Source of the DNA: a virus
Length of the DNA: 30,305 bases
IMG/VR virus record: IMGVR_UViG_3300030333_003826
Location: 1 to 30,305 of that record
Strand: one strand, 5' to 3'
Both the position numbers and the translations under genes were made by a program. Within the stretch, counting starts at the first letter, position 1. Each line of letters opens with the position of its first letter. This document shows positions 7,839 through 18,300 of the stretch, piece after piece. The notes below the pieces were generated by a model. It worked only from the letters and a program-made list of their open reading frames with translations. It had not been told where the DNA came from and searched no databases.

Positions 7839-9542
7839 TTATACAGGTTTAGTCACAACACTATTTACTCGTGGATATTTTACACCATTAGACGATGAAA
7901 GTCTATTTCCATGATTATCATGTGGGAACACAGTTCCGCTTTGTGGTCTTTTAAAAACATAAGCAGCATACCGATTATTAGAATCACCAAGATCAGTATA
8001 TGGAGAAGCAACCATACCTTCACTAGTATCAGCAATTTGATCTACACCTGCAGATTCAATTACATATTGAAGTGCATCTTCTTGCCTCATGTTGGGATAT
8101 TGTTCAGCAGCACATGCTAAAAGTCCAGCAACTTGAGGTGCTGCCATACTTGTACCACTAGCAGCTGCATTATAATAGTTGGAATCTCGTGAATCAGCAT
8201 TTTGATTACTATAACCAGAACTAGAATTAGCTACAGATGACATAATAGATACGCCAGGTGCATAAATATCAACTCTTTCTTCACAATTACTAAACCATCC
8301 TTTTCTATCATTAGTATTAACTGATATTGCACCTACAGAAATAGAATCACCATTTGAAGTTTCTGTATTACCTGGACTTGATCCTCGTGAAGAAAAATAA
8401 TCACCAGCACTTGTAAAAAGTATATTAAAATAATCATTACCATCAGGACTTCTATCAATTGGCCAATAACCATTTCCTGCAGATCCAACAAAAATTACCC
8501 CATCTCCCATAGCATCTTCAATATCTGAATCTATTGATGCATTTCTTATACCCAAATCAGGAAGTCTATCACTATTGAATGAACCACCATAAGTAGAGGA
8601 TGGAACAGGAATTCTTCTAGATTGTAACGCTGTTCTTTTTTCAGAAGTAGTCATTGAACTCAAATCAGTAGTTACTGATCTATACCTTACTTCAGAAATC
8701 TGAGATAATAAAATATTAGATGCAGTTGCGTATATTGACCAACTATTATTAACTATTGTTGGATTTCTTCTTCCAGTAGCAGCGTTAATTGGTTTATTAT
8801 TATGAAAATACCTAATATAATCATATAAAACTAATGTCCAATTTATTCCAGTTATTCCATTTCCTCCACCAGCATCAGAACCAAATTCTATATTATAGAT
8901 ATTGGCATCTCTTGCCCATCCTTGAGTATTTCCAGCAACCGTTCCTGCTACATGAGTTCCGTGACTAGATGCAATTGTAGAATAAGAATAGGTTGCTGCA
9001 GTATTAGATCCATAACCTAACGCAGAACTATACTGAAACCAATTAAATTCGTTGCTACGAAGACTACCAGTTCCATCAGGATTTTCTCTAAATTCTGGAT
9101 GACCAAAATTTAGATGACGATCTACTATAATAACATCTACATTTTTACCAGAACTTGTTGTATTAAAAGTACCAGTTTCTTCACTCGTTCCATCAGAACC
9201 CCAATTGGATGTTTGTGATCCATCAATACATCTTTTAATAGCCCAATTTTTATCAGATGCTTCATCTGGACTTTTATCCCAATCACCAGTTTGTGATTGA
9301 TCCCAAGTTTCAGCAGTATATAATTCAACATTTTCTTCACAAGCTTTTACTCTAGAATCATTCAATAATTCATTTGCTTCAGCATCAGATAAAGTAAAAA
9401 TTGTATTTCTACTTTGAGGTCTCATCAAATCACATGTACATGCCCTACTAGGAACAGAACCAGTTCCACTAGAAGCAGTCATTTCATTACAAAAACTTGT
9501 TTTATCAGAAAAATTTTTAAGAGTGACTATATATTCTTTCAT
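7839..9542 (-). CDS. Subtilisin-family (S8) serine protease in the virion gene cluster, 567 aa
   Basis: The catalytic triad of the subtilase family is visible: Asp141 (VDVIIVDRH), His194 (SSHGTHVAGTVAG) and Ser465 (ASGTSMAAPQVAG). The oxyanion-hole Asn357 is in GSAGNG. The N-terminal 75 residues (MKEYIVTLKNFSDK to VKACEENVEL) resemble an inhibitor-I9-type prodomain, and the mature domain would span about residues 95-505. No signal peptide is visible, so it is more likely assembled into the virion than secreted. The residues after the catalytic Asp are Arg-His rather than the common Ser/Thr-Gly. The start at 9542 has a strong GGAGG site, and the ATG directly follows the upstream stop codon. 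Neighbours on both sides are fibre-like proteins, suggesting a role in digesting host surface protein or maturing a fibre (inference). Confidence 0.9.
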   Translation of the reverse strand: MKEYIVTLKNFSDKTSFCNEMTASSGTGSVPSRACTCDLMRPQSRNTIFTLSDAEANELLNDSRVKACEENVELYTAETWDQSQTGDWDKSPDEASDKNWAIKRCIDGSQTSNWGSDGTSEETGTFNTTSSGKNVDVIIVDRHLNFGHPEFRENPDGTGSLRSNEFNWFQYSSALGYGSNTAATYSYSTIASSHGTHVAGTVAGNTQGWARDANIYNIEFGSDAGGGNGITGINWTLVLYDYIRYFHNNKPINAATGRRNPTIVNNSWSIYATASNILLSQISEVRYRSVTTDLSSMTTSEKRTALQSRRIPVPSSTYGGSFNSDRLPDLGIRNASIDSDIEDAMGDGVIFVGSAGNGYWPIDRSPDGNDYFNILFTSAGDYFSSRGSSPGNTETSNGDSISVGAISVNTNDRKGWFSNCEERVDIYAPGVSIMSSVANSSSGYSNQNADSRDSNYYNAAASGTSMAAPQVAGLLACAAEQYPNMRQEDALQYVIESAGVDQIADTSEGMVASPYTDLGDSNNRYAAYVFKRPQSGTVFPHDNHGNRLSSSNGVKYPRVNSVVTKPV

Positions 9543-12500
9543 TTATGCCTCCGCTTGTATTAGAGTCAAAGTTACTGTAATTGCACGAGCAGAAGAATCC
9601 TTATTTGTCACTTTTGCATAAACTGTTGTAGAAGGAGTTCCATCATTATTCCATCCAATAACTCCTGGTGACATTAAGAATGTGCTTGCACCTGCAGTTG
9701 TAGTTAAAACTTCTGCAATAACACCTGACCCTGGTAATGGGTCTGTTCCCTCTACTCTACTAGCATCAGAAGTTCTAGATGCAGAATCAACATAAAGTCT
9801 AACCCAAGCAGGATGATCTATTGCTATTTTAAGTAAATTATATGCCTTGAATGCCGTTATTGATAAATCACCAGAAGCACCAGCACTAAGAGAAGCAGTA
9901 GTAGCATTCTTCGTAGTCCTTGATGCTATTGAACCACCACCAGAAATTGTAATTGTTTTTGTTGCACCTGTTCCACTTGCTACAACACCAGATCCAACAA
10001 AATCAAGTTTCGTAGCTAAAGTTGATAAATCGCCACCCTCATCAGCAACAGTTATACCACTACCACCACCAGAAATTGTAATTGTTTTCTCTGCTCCTGT
10101 TCCAGTTGCTACAACACCAGCTCCAGCAAAATTAAGAGTTGTGGCAAGAGTTGATAATGCACTACCATCATCCTCTACAGTTATACCAGATATATAACTA
10201 CCTGATCCACTATTAGCAGTTTCATCATACCATAAATCACCATCACAAACTGTGTGACTACCACCTGCTACACTAGTAGGATCATCTGTTTGTACAAATT
10301 TATGCCCATATGCATTACTGGTTGTTCCAATTCCAATAGTTGAAATTCCTGGTGTACTAACATCTACATCAATTGGATTGAGACATGATCTTACAGATCT
10401 TGGAGAAGTATTATCATCTGAGAATTGTGTTACAAATACTGTACCAATACCACCACTTGTATTATCTTTCCATGTCCATCCACCAAGACCATCTGCTGTT
10501 ATAACCTGCTCATTTGCACCAGTATCAACACTACCCCATTCTTCTATTGATTCTACTTTTAACTTTTGAGCAGTCAATAAATTAGTTGATGCATTCCAAG
10601 TTAAACTATCATTATCAACATTAATTCCTTGATAGTTAGTTGTTGTATCATCAACAAATGTTATATGATAAGTATTATCATCACTCTTAGAAGTAACTCT
10701 AACCTTCTCTGAATTTTCTACTGATATAGTTCCTGGACTTACCCATTGCGTTCCAGAAGCACCTAATGAACTTAAAAGCCATCCACTACTTCCAGCACTC
10801 CCAGTACTATCATGAACTGCACTTGCAAAGGTAGCAATACCTGATACAGTCAGTGAATTGATACCAACATTACCATAGAAAGTAGCACCAACGCCAGTTG
10901 TTTCTATACGTGGATTACCCTGACTATAGATAACTGCTCTTGCATTAACACCACCATGCAATTTTAATAAGTTACGCCAATCTTGATCAAAGAATTGATA
11001 TGCTCCTGGTCCATCACCACCATTTGACTTAAATATTAATCCACCTGGTCCTACCTCTTCAATTAATGAGGTTCTACCATCAACAATTGAATCTCCATTA
11101 GAATCATTTTGATCCCTAAGTGTATTAGTATGATATATTTTTAAATCATTTCCTGTTCCGAAACTAGCATATGATTCATCATTAAACTTAAGTCGATTAG
11201 CAGACTTATCCCAGAAAGCTGATGTTATACCATTAGCACCATGAAACTGTACATCATCTTTAAAGGTTGCAATACCAGAGACATATAGGTAATTAACATC
11301 GAGATTTGTTAAACTTGAAAGTGAATCAAAATAACCAGTTCTCCATCTAAGAACATCAGTACCTAAATCATAGGTATTGTCAGCATCAGGAATAATACTA
11401 GAATCTACTCTACCAACAACAGTTATATTATCAGTATCTGCATCACCTAAAACTACATTCGCATTTAAGTATGAAACATCACTTACAGTTAAAATACCTG
11501 AAAGAATACCATCTACAGCCTCTACATTTTGAGTAACAGTTAAAATTCCTGTTATTCTAGCTCCATGTGAAGTAGTTTCAAATTTCCTACCAGCACCAGT
11601 ACCTCCTCTATAATGTAAATCTACAGCTCCATCAGCATTATATACTGCTAAATTAGCACCGCTAGTAGTTTCAAATACTATATCATGATTACCTGTAGGT
11701 ACTTGGAACCGCATATCATGTGGTCCTGTGTGTTTGAATACACTACCCTCATTAGATCCATCACCATCTGTATAATATATCTGAAGATCTTCACTAGTAC
11801 CAAATATAGCTTTTGTATCATCAATAAACTTAAGTGCATTATCAGACTTATCCCAATAAGCTGATGTTATACCATTAACACCATGAAGTTGTACATCTCC
11901 TTTAAATGTTGAAATTCCTGGACTTACAATAAGTCTTTGGAAATTACCTTCTTCTAAAATCTGGGCACCCTTAACATATAAATCACCCTCAACATAAAGA
12001 TCATCACCAAAAGTTCCTATACCAGTAAAAGTAGAAAGACCAGATACAGTAATTGATCCACCGATATTTACATTCTTATTAATTCCAACACCACCTTCTA
12101 CTGTAACAGCACCAGTATCTACACTCCAAGAGTCAGTTACATTTAAAACTTCAAATGTAGTAGAAGATGATATATCTACTGATCCACCAGCAGATTCTAA
12201 TTTAAGATCACCTGCTATTGTATCAATGGTTGTACTATCAACTTTACCAATTTGAATGTTAGATATAGTACCAACACCACTAGCCTTTAATCCTACCGTT
12301 GTAGTAGTTCCAGAAACATTTACTCCTTGACTGCTTAAGGTATAATCATCATAAGTTAAGTTAGCACTATCTTTTAACTCTCCACCCGTTCCTACAGTAA
12401 CAACCCGTCCACTTGTAAGATCAGTAACTTTTGCAGTGTTTGCAGTTATACCACCATTTGCATTAATAACATTAAGGAATGTGCTAATACCAGTGATATA

Positions 12501-13385
12501 CAAAGTACTACCATCAATAGCACCATCAACCCTAACATCACCTTTAAATGAAGATATACCTATAACATCTAATAAAACATTTGGTTGTGTACTTCCTATA
12601 CCAACACGACTTGTATCTGCACGATAAACAAAATTATCAGCACCACCAACAGTACCAGCAGTACTGTGATATTGCATTTCATATATTGTTCCACCAGCAC
12701 CTGATATAATAGAACTTTGTCCAATCCATTCTACACCTGTAGCACCTCTACTTAAAATATTACCTTGAGCACCGTTACTATTACTATAATCATAAAGATG
12801 TTCTTCTAATCTAAAATTACCAACAACATGCAATTCTTGTGTGGGAGCAGCAGTTAATATACCTACTCCAACAGAATCAACCTGAAGTCTAGAAGCACCA
12901 ACATCTAAAAATCCACCAACACTAAGACGATCTCCAGAATCATTAAAGGTTAATCCATCAGATGTTGCAAAATCATCAGAACTTTTAAATAAAACACTCC
13001 CATTATCACCAGGAGGTCTAATAGTAACAGTTCCAGCAACACCTGTAGATACACCATCAACATAAGGATCAGCAACTACATTTACAGCATTTCCCCGAAA
13101 ATCAACTTGAGTAATACTATCAGCAGTTCCTACAAGACTTCCTTCATCATATAAACTAATAGAACCAGGTATTAGACCACCACTTTTCGTAACCCAATAT
13201 CTTTGTCCTGGATAATTTACAAGAGAAACTAGTTGATATTGTTGACCTACAGGAACAGCAGGTAAAGAAGGTGTAGGATCACCAATATTAGGTTCAGCTT
13301 GCTCTAATCCAAGATATTGATATCTATCATCCGTTAAAGCACTCTGAGGTGTTCTTTTTACTCTACCACTAAGATACTTAGGCAT
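9543..13385 (-). CDS. Large repetitive fibre-like virion protein, 1280 aa
   Basis: This protein is built from short beta modules. Residues 1-85 form a distinct N-terminal region (MPKYLSGRVKRTPQSALTDD). Motifs of the type SRVGIGSTQP and VGINKNVNIGGSITVSG follow and are shared with the 1208-residue neighbour. A roughly 55-residue module starting SGISTFKGDVQLHGVNGITS (about residue 489) recurs at about 703 (SGIATFKDDVQFHGANGITS). A tail-fibre-like motif TYDLGTDVLRWRTGYFDSL lies near 671-689. Near the C-terminus a 43-residue unit is duplicated in tandem (SGITVEDDGSALSTLATTL and SGITVADEGGDLSTLATKL). Role inferred: elongated trimeric fibre or baseplate-decorating protein. Its ATG overlaps the stop of the upstream gene (ATGCCTAA), suggesting coupled translation. 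I know of no T4 counterpart. Confidence 0.8.
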   Translation of the reverse strand: MPKYLSGRVKRTPQSALTDDRYQYLGLEQAEPNIGDPTPSLPAVPVGQQYQLVSLVNYPGQRYWVTKSGGLIPGSISLYDEGSLVGTADSITQVDFRGNAVNVVADPYVDGVSTGVAGTVTIRPPGDNGSVLFKSSDDFATSDGLTFNDSGDRLSVGGFLDVGASRLQVDSVGVGILTAAPTQELHVVGNFRLEEHLYDYSNSNGAQGNILSRGATGVEWIGQSSIISGAGGTIYEMQYHSTAGTVGGADNFVYRADTSRVGIGSTQPNVLLDVIGISSFKGDVRVDGAIDGSTLYITGISTFLNVINANGGITANTAKVTDLTSGRVVTVGTGGELKDSANLTYDDYTLSSQGVNVSGTTTTVGLKASGVGTISNIQIGKVDSTTIDTIAGDLKLESAGGSVDISSSTTFEVLNVTDSWSVDTGAVTVEGGVGINKNVNIGGSITVSGLSTFTGIGTFGDDLYVEGDLYVKGAQILEEGNFQRLIVSPGISTFKGDVQLHGVNGITSAYWDKSDNALKFIDDTKAIFGTSEDLQIYYTDGDGSNEGSVFKHTGPHDMRFQVPTGNHDIVFETTSGANLAVYNADGAVDLHYRGGTGAGRKFETTSHGARITGILTVTQNVEAVDGILSGILTVSDVSYLNANVVLGDADTDNITVVGRVDSSIIPDADNTYDLGTDVLRWRTGYFDSLSSLTNLDVNYLYVSGIATFKDDVQFHGANGITSAFWDKSANRLKFNDESYASFGTGNDLKIYHTNTLRDQNDSNGDSIVDGRTSLIEEVGPGGLIFKSNGGDGPGAYQFFDQDWRNLLKLHGGVNARAVIYSQGNPRIETTGVGATFYGNVGINSLTVSGIATFASAVHDSTGSAGSSGWLLSSLGASGTQWVSPGTISVENSEKVRVTSKSDDNTYHITFVDDTTTNYQGINVDNDSLTWNASTNLLTAQKLKVESIEEWGSVDTGANEQVITADGLGGWTWKDNTSGGIGTVFVTQFSDDNTSPRSVRSCLNPIDVDVSTPGISTIGIGTTSNAYGHKFVQTDDPTSVAGGSHTVCDGDLWYDETANSGSGSYISGITVEDDGSALSTLATTLNFAGAGVVATGTGAEKTITISGGGSGITVADEGGDLSTLATKLDFVGSGVVASGTGATKTITISGGGSIASRTTKNATTASLSAGASGDLSITAFKAYNLLKIAIDHPAWVRLYVDSASRTSDASRVEGTDPLPGSGVIAEVLTTTAGASTFLMSPGVIGWNNDGTPSTTVYAKVTNKDSSARAITVTLTLIQAEA

Positions 13386-15315
13386 TACTATTCTCTAGAA
13401 TACTTGCGATAAATTCCATCTGAAGTGGTCCAACAAGTCCACCACTCGTATTCACACCAACATTTACAGTAATATTATTAGTATCTCCTTCGATAATTGG
13501 TAAATTACTATTATAAGCAGGATCACTTGCTCTTGGATATCCATGCTCTGTTGCATCTCCATCTTGACTACAAGTAAATACTATTGATTCTGTAGCAATA
13601 CCAATATAATCAGTTGCTCTCTTCATACCACTAGCAGTAAAGGAAGCAGGAACAGGAGTATGAGCATAATCACCACCACTTACAATAGCGTCAGCGTCTG
13701 CAGATGAGAATGTATGAATACCACCAGAAGTAGTTCTACCAACATTTAAAGCAATTGTTGTGTCACCTGCTTCCACAATAGGAACAGGTTTATTGTAATA
13801 AGGATCAGCTCCACCAACACAATTAGGTCCAGTACAACCACTTGCTCTTGGATAAGATTTTATAGATGCATGTGTATCTTGTGCACAAGTAAATTTAATA
13901 GATTCTGTTGCTATCTTAACTGATGTAGTTGCTCTACTTAAAGTATTTGCATTCCATGATACAAACGTATGAGTAGTAGTATTAGTAGAAGGAGCAGAAT
14001 CCAAAACCTGAATACTAAAACTATTAGCATCAATATATGTGATAGGAATCCATCTCTCAGAAATTGGGTCAGTTGATCTAGGATAGTACTTAGTTCCAGC
14101 ACCATGAGTACATGTAAAACCTATAGCATCATCATCAATTTTAATTAAATCTCCATCAATAAAATTATGATTAGCAAGAGTAATTGTCATAACACCTGTT
14201 GTAGGGTTATAAACAGCATTAGTTGGACTATGTGTTGTAGGACCAGGTAAACTATGACTACCAATAGTAAGAGTCATAATACCAACAGCACCATTATATT
14301 CACCAGCAGTAGGTGTAAAATTAACAGCATTACTTTTCCCTACATCTATTGTAAATGAAGTTGTAGTACCTACAGTAATTTTTTTCCACTTACCACTTAT
14401 AGGATCTGTTGATCTTGGATATTTTTTTATAGAACTACTACCGTCCATTGCACATTTAAATGCTAATGAATAATCATCAAATTTAACAACATTATTTGTA
14501 GAAAATCCATGAGCAGTTGCCGTGGTAACAGTCATAATTCCTGATGAAGGAGTATAGAATGCCCAGTTTGGAGTATGTGATGTTGCAGATGCAAAAAGTC
14601 CATGACCTGGTATATTTAATTCTAAATCTCCTGTTCCTGAATCATAATTTGCACTGGTAGGAGTAAAGTAAACTGCATTACCATTAGCAAATACTGAATT
14701 AACGTCTGACCTGACATAACTGTGTTGAGCACCATTATAAAAATGAGTTATACCATTAGAAGAACCAACACGAATAGAAAAATACTTTGGATCAGTAACC
14801 GCTTCCACAACATAAGATGATTGTGGATCTGGGAAAATTGTAGTTGTGATGCCAGAATTATTATTAGCACAAGTAAATGCTATTCCAGCTAAAGTAATCG
14901 GATCACCTGCACTAAATCCATGATTATCTATCGTGGTTACTGTAGCAATTCCTAATGGTTCACAATAAGTAACATCAGTGATTGTAGCTAAACCACTTTG
15001 TACTCCACTAACAAATAAACGATCTAAAACTAGGGGTGTTTTTTCCAACACCATTCTACCATCAACAAGAATTGCTGCATCATTTGGTGGTATTTCTATA
15101 TCTTTTATAACTCTTACATCTCGTGTAAGTCCTGTACTTCTTGATTCTCTTCTCTGAGTCAAAGTGACTGTTGGATATGTACCTATACCGACATTTGCTA
15201 CTTGAACATATAATACTAGAGCAGAAGTTCCTGTTGGAACCTCATAAAGTTTCTGCTGTCCTGGTGCTACAGGTACAACAACTGATATAAACTTATTTAC
15301 TGGTGCTATTGCCAT
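13378..15315 (-). CDS. Repetitive virion structural protein, 645 aa
   Basis: The N-terminal 115 residues (MAIAPVNKFISVVVPVAPGQ to LDRLFVSGVQ) look like a separate beta domain. After that, a module repeats about five or six times. It contains a GHGL/NHGF turn, an I(A/V)FTC strand with a conserved Cys, and often a YPRSTDPIS-like loop, then a strand such as SFSIQV or ITVNVG and a THT/TH(T)F ending. This reads as a string of small beta-sandwich domains, typical of fibre shafts or decoration proteins. The gene lies 1 bp after its upstream neighbour and overlaps its downstream neighbour by 8 bp, so the three long fibre genes probably form one translation-coupled set. I cannot name the family. Confidence 0.75.
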   Translation of the reverse strand: MAIAPVNKFISVVVPVAPGQQKLYEVPTGTSALVLYVQVANVGIGTYPTVTLTQRRESRSTGLTRDVRVIKDIEIPPNDAAILVDGRMVLEKTPLVLDRLFVSGVQSGLATITDVTYCEPLGIATVTTIDNHGFSAGDPITLAGIAFTCANNNSGITTTIFPDPQSSYVVEAVTDPKYFSIRVGSSNGITHFYNGAQHSYVRSDVNSVFANGNAVYFTPTSANYDSGTGDLELNIPGHGLFASATSHTPNWAFYTPSSGIMTVTTATAHGFSTNNVVKFDDYSLAFKCAMDGSSSIKKYPRSTDPISGKWKKITVGTTTSFTIDVGKSNAVNFTPTAGEYNGAVGIMTLTIGSHSLPGPTTHSPTNAVYNPTTGVMTITLANHNFIDGDLIKIDDDAIGFTCTHGAGTKYYPRSTDPISERWIPITYIDANSFSIQVLDSAPSTNTTTHTFVSWNANTLSRATTSVKIATESIKFTCAQDTHASIKSYPRASGCTGPNCVGGADPYYNKPVPIVEAGDTTIALNVGRTTSGGIHTFSSADADAIVSGGDYAHTPVPASFTASGMKRATDYIGIATESIVFTCSQDGDATEHGYPRASDPAYNSNLPIIEGDTNNITVNVGVNTSGGLVGPLQMEFIASILENSNA

Positions 15316-15316
15316 A

Positions 15317-18300
15317 TTATCTCAACGCTAGTATTAATGGTGTTAATTGGGCTTGAATTGCTCTGTTAAAGTCTCTTCCTCGAATAGTTGAAGTTGTTTG
15401 ATCGACTGTTAATCCATCACCAATTCTAAAATTACCTTTTTGATCAGTGCTAGTAAATGGAACTTGACCTCCGTTTATAGCAATAACTTCATTTGCAGTA
15501 ATAGGTTCACCACCTTGGAAGGGGTTCGCTTTATTTATATCGGTACCAGCACCAATATATTCAAACGAATGAGAACTGGTAATAATACGACTAATTCTAA
15601 AGAGTTCAATATCAACTCCACTATTAACCTTATATGGAACAAATTCATTAAAAGTTACTGTGGTTAATCCAACAGTATCTGTTGGAGGAGTAGCAAGACT
15701 TACAGTATATAAAATAGGATCTGTATTTGCTTTAAGTTGTGCACTACCTGTACCAGAAATATTAACTGCAAATGATTGATTTGGCAAGAAATTTCTACCA
15801 CTAGCAAGAACATCAACAGATGTAATTGTTCCAGCAGCACTCACATTAGCAGAAAATTCTGCTTGAATAGATTCTGGTCCTAATGGATTTGGAACAGTAA
15901 TAATTGGTGGTGCTGCAGCATTATAATCTCCATCAGCTCCACCATTAACAACTTCGATAGATCGAATTAATTGCATTGGTTCTTGTATAATTCCACTTCC
16001 AGTTATATCAAGATAATCTGAAAGATCAATCTTAAAGAACAATCCCTGCCCATCAAAAGGTTTTCTATATCTTCCCTGAACATCTGTAAGATTAGTAATT
16101 TGGAAAGTATCATTATCTGCAGCTACATTTCCTGTTGTTGTACCTGTAAATTCTACAGCACCAACTCCATCTGCCTTTAATCCAACATTACCAAAGGATG
16201 AGTTAGAGTTAGTTAGGTCACACTGTCCACCTGTATCACAATAAATTGCTATGTCACAACCAATAGTAAAGATAGAAACTAACTGAGCATATGCATTGTT
16301 TGTAATTGATACACCAATACCATTCTGGTTATATTGTGTAAACGCATCACAAACAAATGATTTAAAATCTTGTCCTAAGTTATTAGTACCACCAAAATCA
16401 GCATTAGCATGATTACCATCTATTTTCATACCAATACTACCAGTCATAAAGTTAGTACAGTTTCTAACATATGGAGATTTCCATCTACCAGACGGACCTT
16501 CATTAGCAGGACCAGTATGAGCATATCCAGTAGCAGCAGGAGTATCTAATGGTGGGAAAGCAGCAGCTGCACATCCAGGATGATTATATGAAACTCCACC
16601 TTGTCCATCATCTTGAGGACCAGAGAAGTTAAGATTCTGTATCAAACATCCTCTTCTAACATGGAAAACATCCTTAGTTCTATTCTGAGGAATAATAGTT
16701 ACAAGTCTTAGATCTTCACCAGATACTGAAACATCAGTTCTTAATCCAATTGGATTATTCTCAATATAAGTACCAGAACGAATAATAATAGTATCTCCTT
16801 CTTTTGCTATAGATGCAGCAGCACCAACAGTTCTTTTTGCATCACCTTCTAACAATCCAGTATTAGTATCATCACCATCAACAGTAACCCAAATAGCATT
16901 ATCAGTATCTACACCAGAAGGTCTCCATGATACACCACTACCTACAGCAGATAATCTATAATCATTTTTTGTACGACTAGCATCATAACCAACACTGTTT
17001 AACTTATCAATAATAGAGTTTTCTAACTCTAAAGTACCAATAATTTTTGCATCTTCACCAACATTAAGATTCTTTTCAATACCAGCACCACCATCTACAA
17101 TAAGAGCACCAGTATCCTTATCAGTTGATTGAGTAGTTCCTTCAACTATCGCATCACCACAAATATAAACCGTTCCACCAACACCAATACCACCACCAAA
17201 AACAGCAGAACCAGTTGTACAACTAGTGGATACTGTTGTATCTGCTACGGTTAAAGAACCACCAATATTAACATTCTTCTCAATACCAGCACCACCATCA
17301 ACTACAATTGCACCAGTATCTTTATCTTCAGATTGAGTAGTTCCACCAATATGAACATCCTTCTCAATACCAACACCACCATCAACTATTAATGCACCAG
17401 TATCTTTACTAATGGATTGAGTGGTTCCATCAATTTTTGCATCACCACCTACATTAAGATTTTTCTCAATACCAACACCACCATCAACTATTAATGCACC
17501 AGTATCTTTATCAGTTGATTGAGTAGTTCCTTCAATTTCTGCATCATTTCCAACAAAAAGATTCTGTGCAATACCAGCACCACCAGCAACTATAAGTGCA
17601 CCTGAATTAGTAGAAGTAGATGCAGTGGTTCCCTCAATTTTAGCATCTTCACCAACAAATAAATTTTTACCTATACCAGCACCACCTAGTACTATTAATG
17701 CACCCGTGCTACTGCTAGTCGCATTAGTAGTTCCTTCAATCTTAGTATTATCACCAATAAAAACTTTCTTTACAACACCAAGTCCACCATCGATCTGAAC
17801 AGATGCATTTGTAATACTAGTTGCATCTGTTGCATCATTAAATGTCGCTACACCATCTACATCTAGTGTACTATTAAGAGTTGTAGCACCGTCAACATCC
17901 AGTGTTAAATTAAGAGTAGTAGCACCATCAACATCAAGTGTAGCATTTAAAGTTGTATCTCCATCTACATCAAGTGTATCGTTTAAAGTTGTGACACCAT
18001 CTACATTTAAAGCACCACCAACTTGAGCTTCAGAAGTAACTTGAAAGTTTCCCTGAACATCTAAATCATAAGCTGGATTATTCTGCCTAACACCAACCCT
18101 TGTCATCCTATAGATTGGAGTATTAACATCACCTGGAGTAGTATATCCCCAATAATCCTGATTTTCTATTCTGGCAATAGCAGTAGGATTATCAATATCA
18201 GGTAAAGCAGTTACATTATCAGTACCAACACCAAGACTATTAGTTCCCCAGAAATTTAAAGTTGAGAATGTTCTAGCAGTTCCAGGATTTGGTTGATATA

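Noticed and set aside
9847-10197. Plus-strand 116-codon frame with Pro-rich repeats
   Set aside because: It is antisense to the tandem duplicated C-terminal unit of the 1280-residue protein, has no ribosome site and no family resemblance.
15532-15539. Perfect TATAAATA on the minus strand inside the 1208-residue gene
   Set aside because: It lies within coding sequence about 217 bp upstream of the next start. The genes there abut with no gap, and such octamers occur by chance in AT-rich DNA, so I did not call a promoter.
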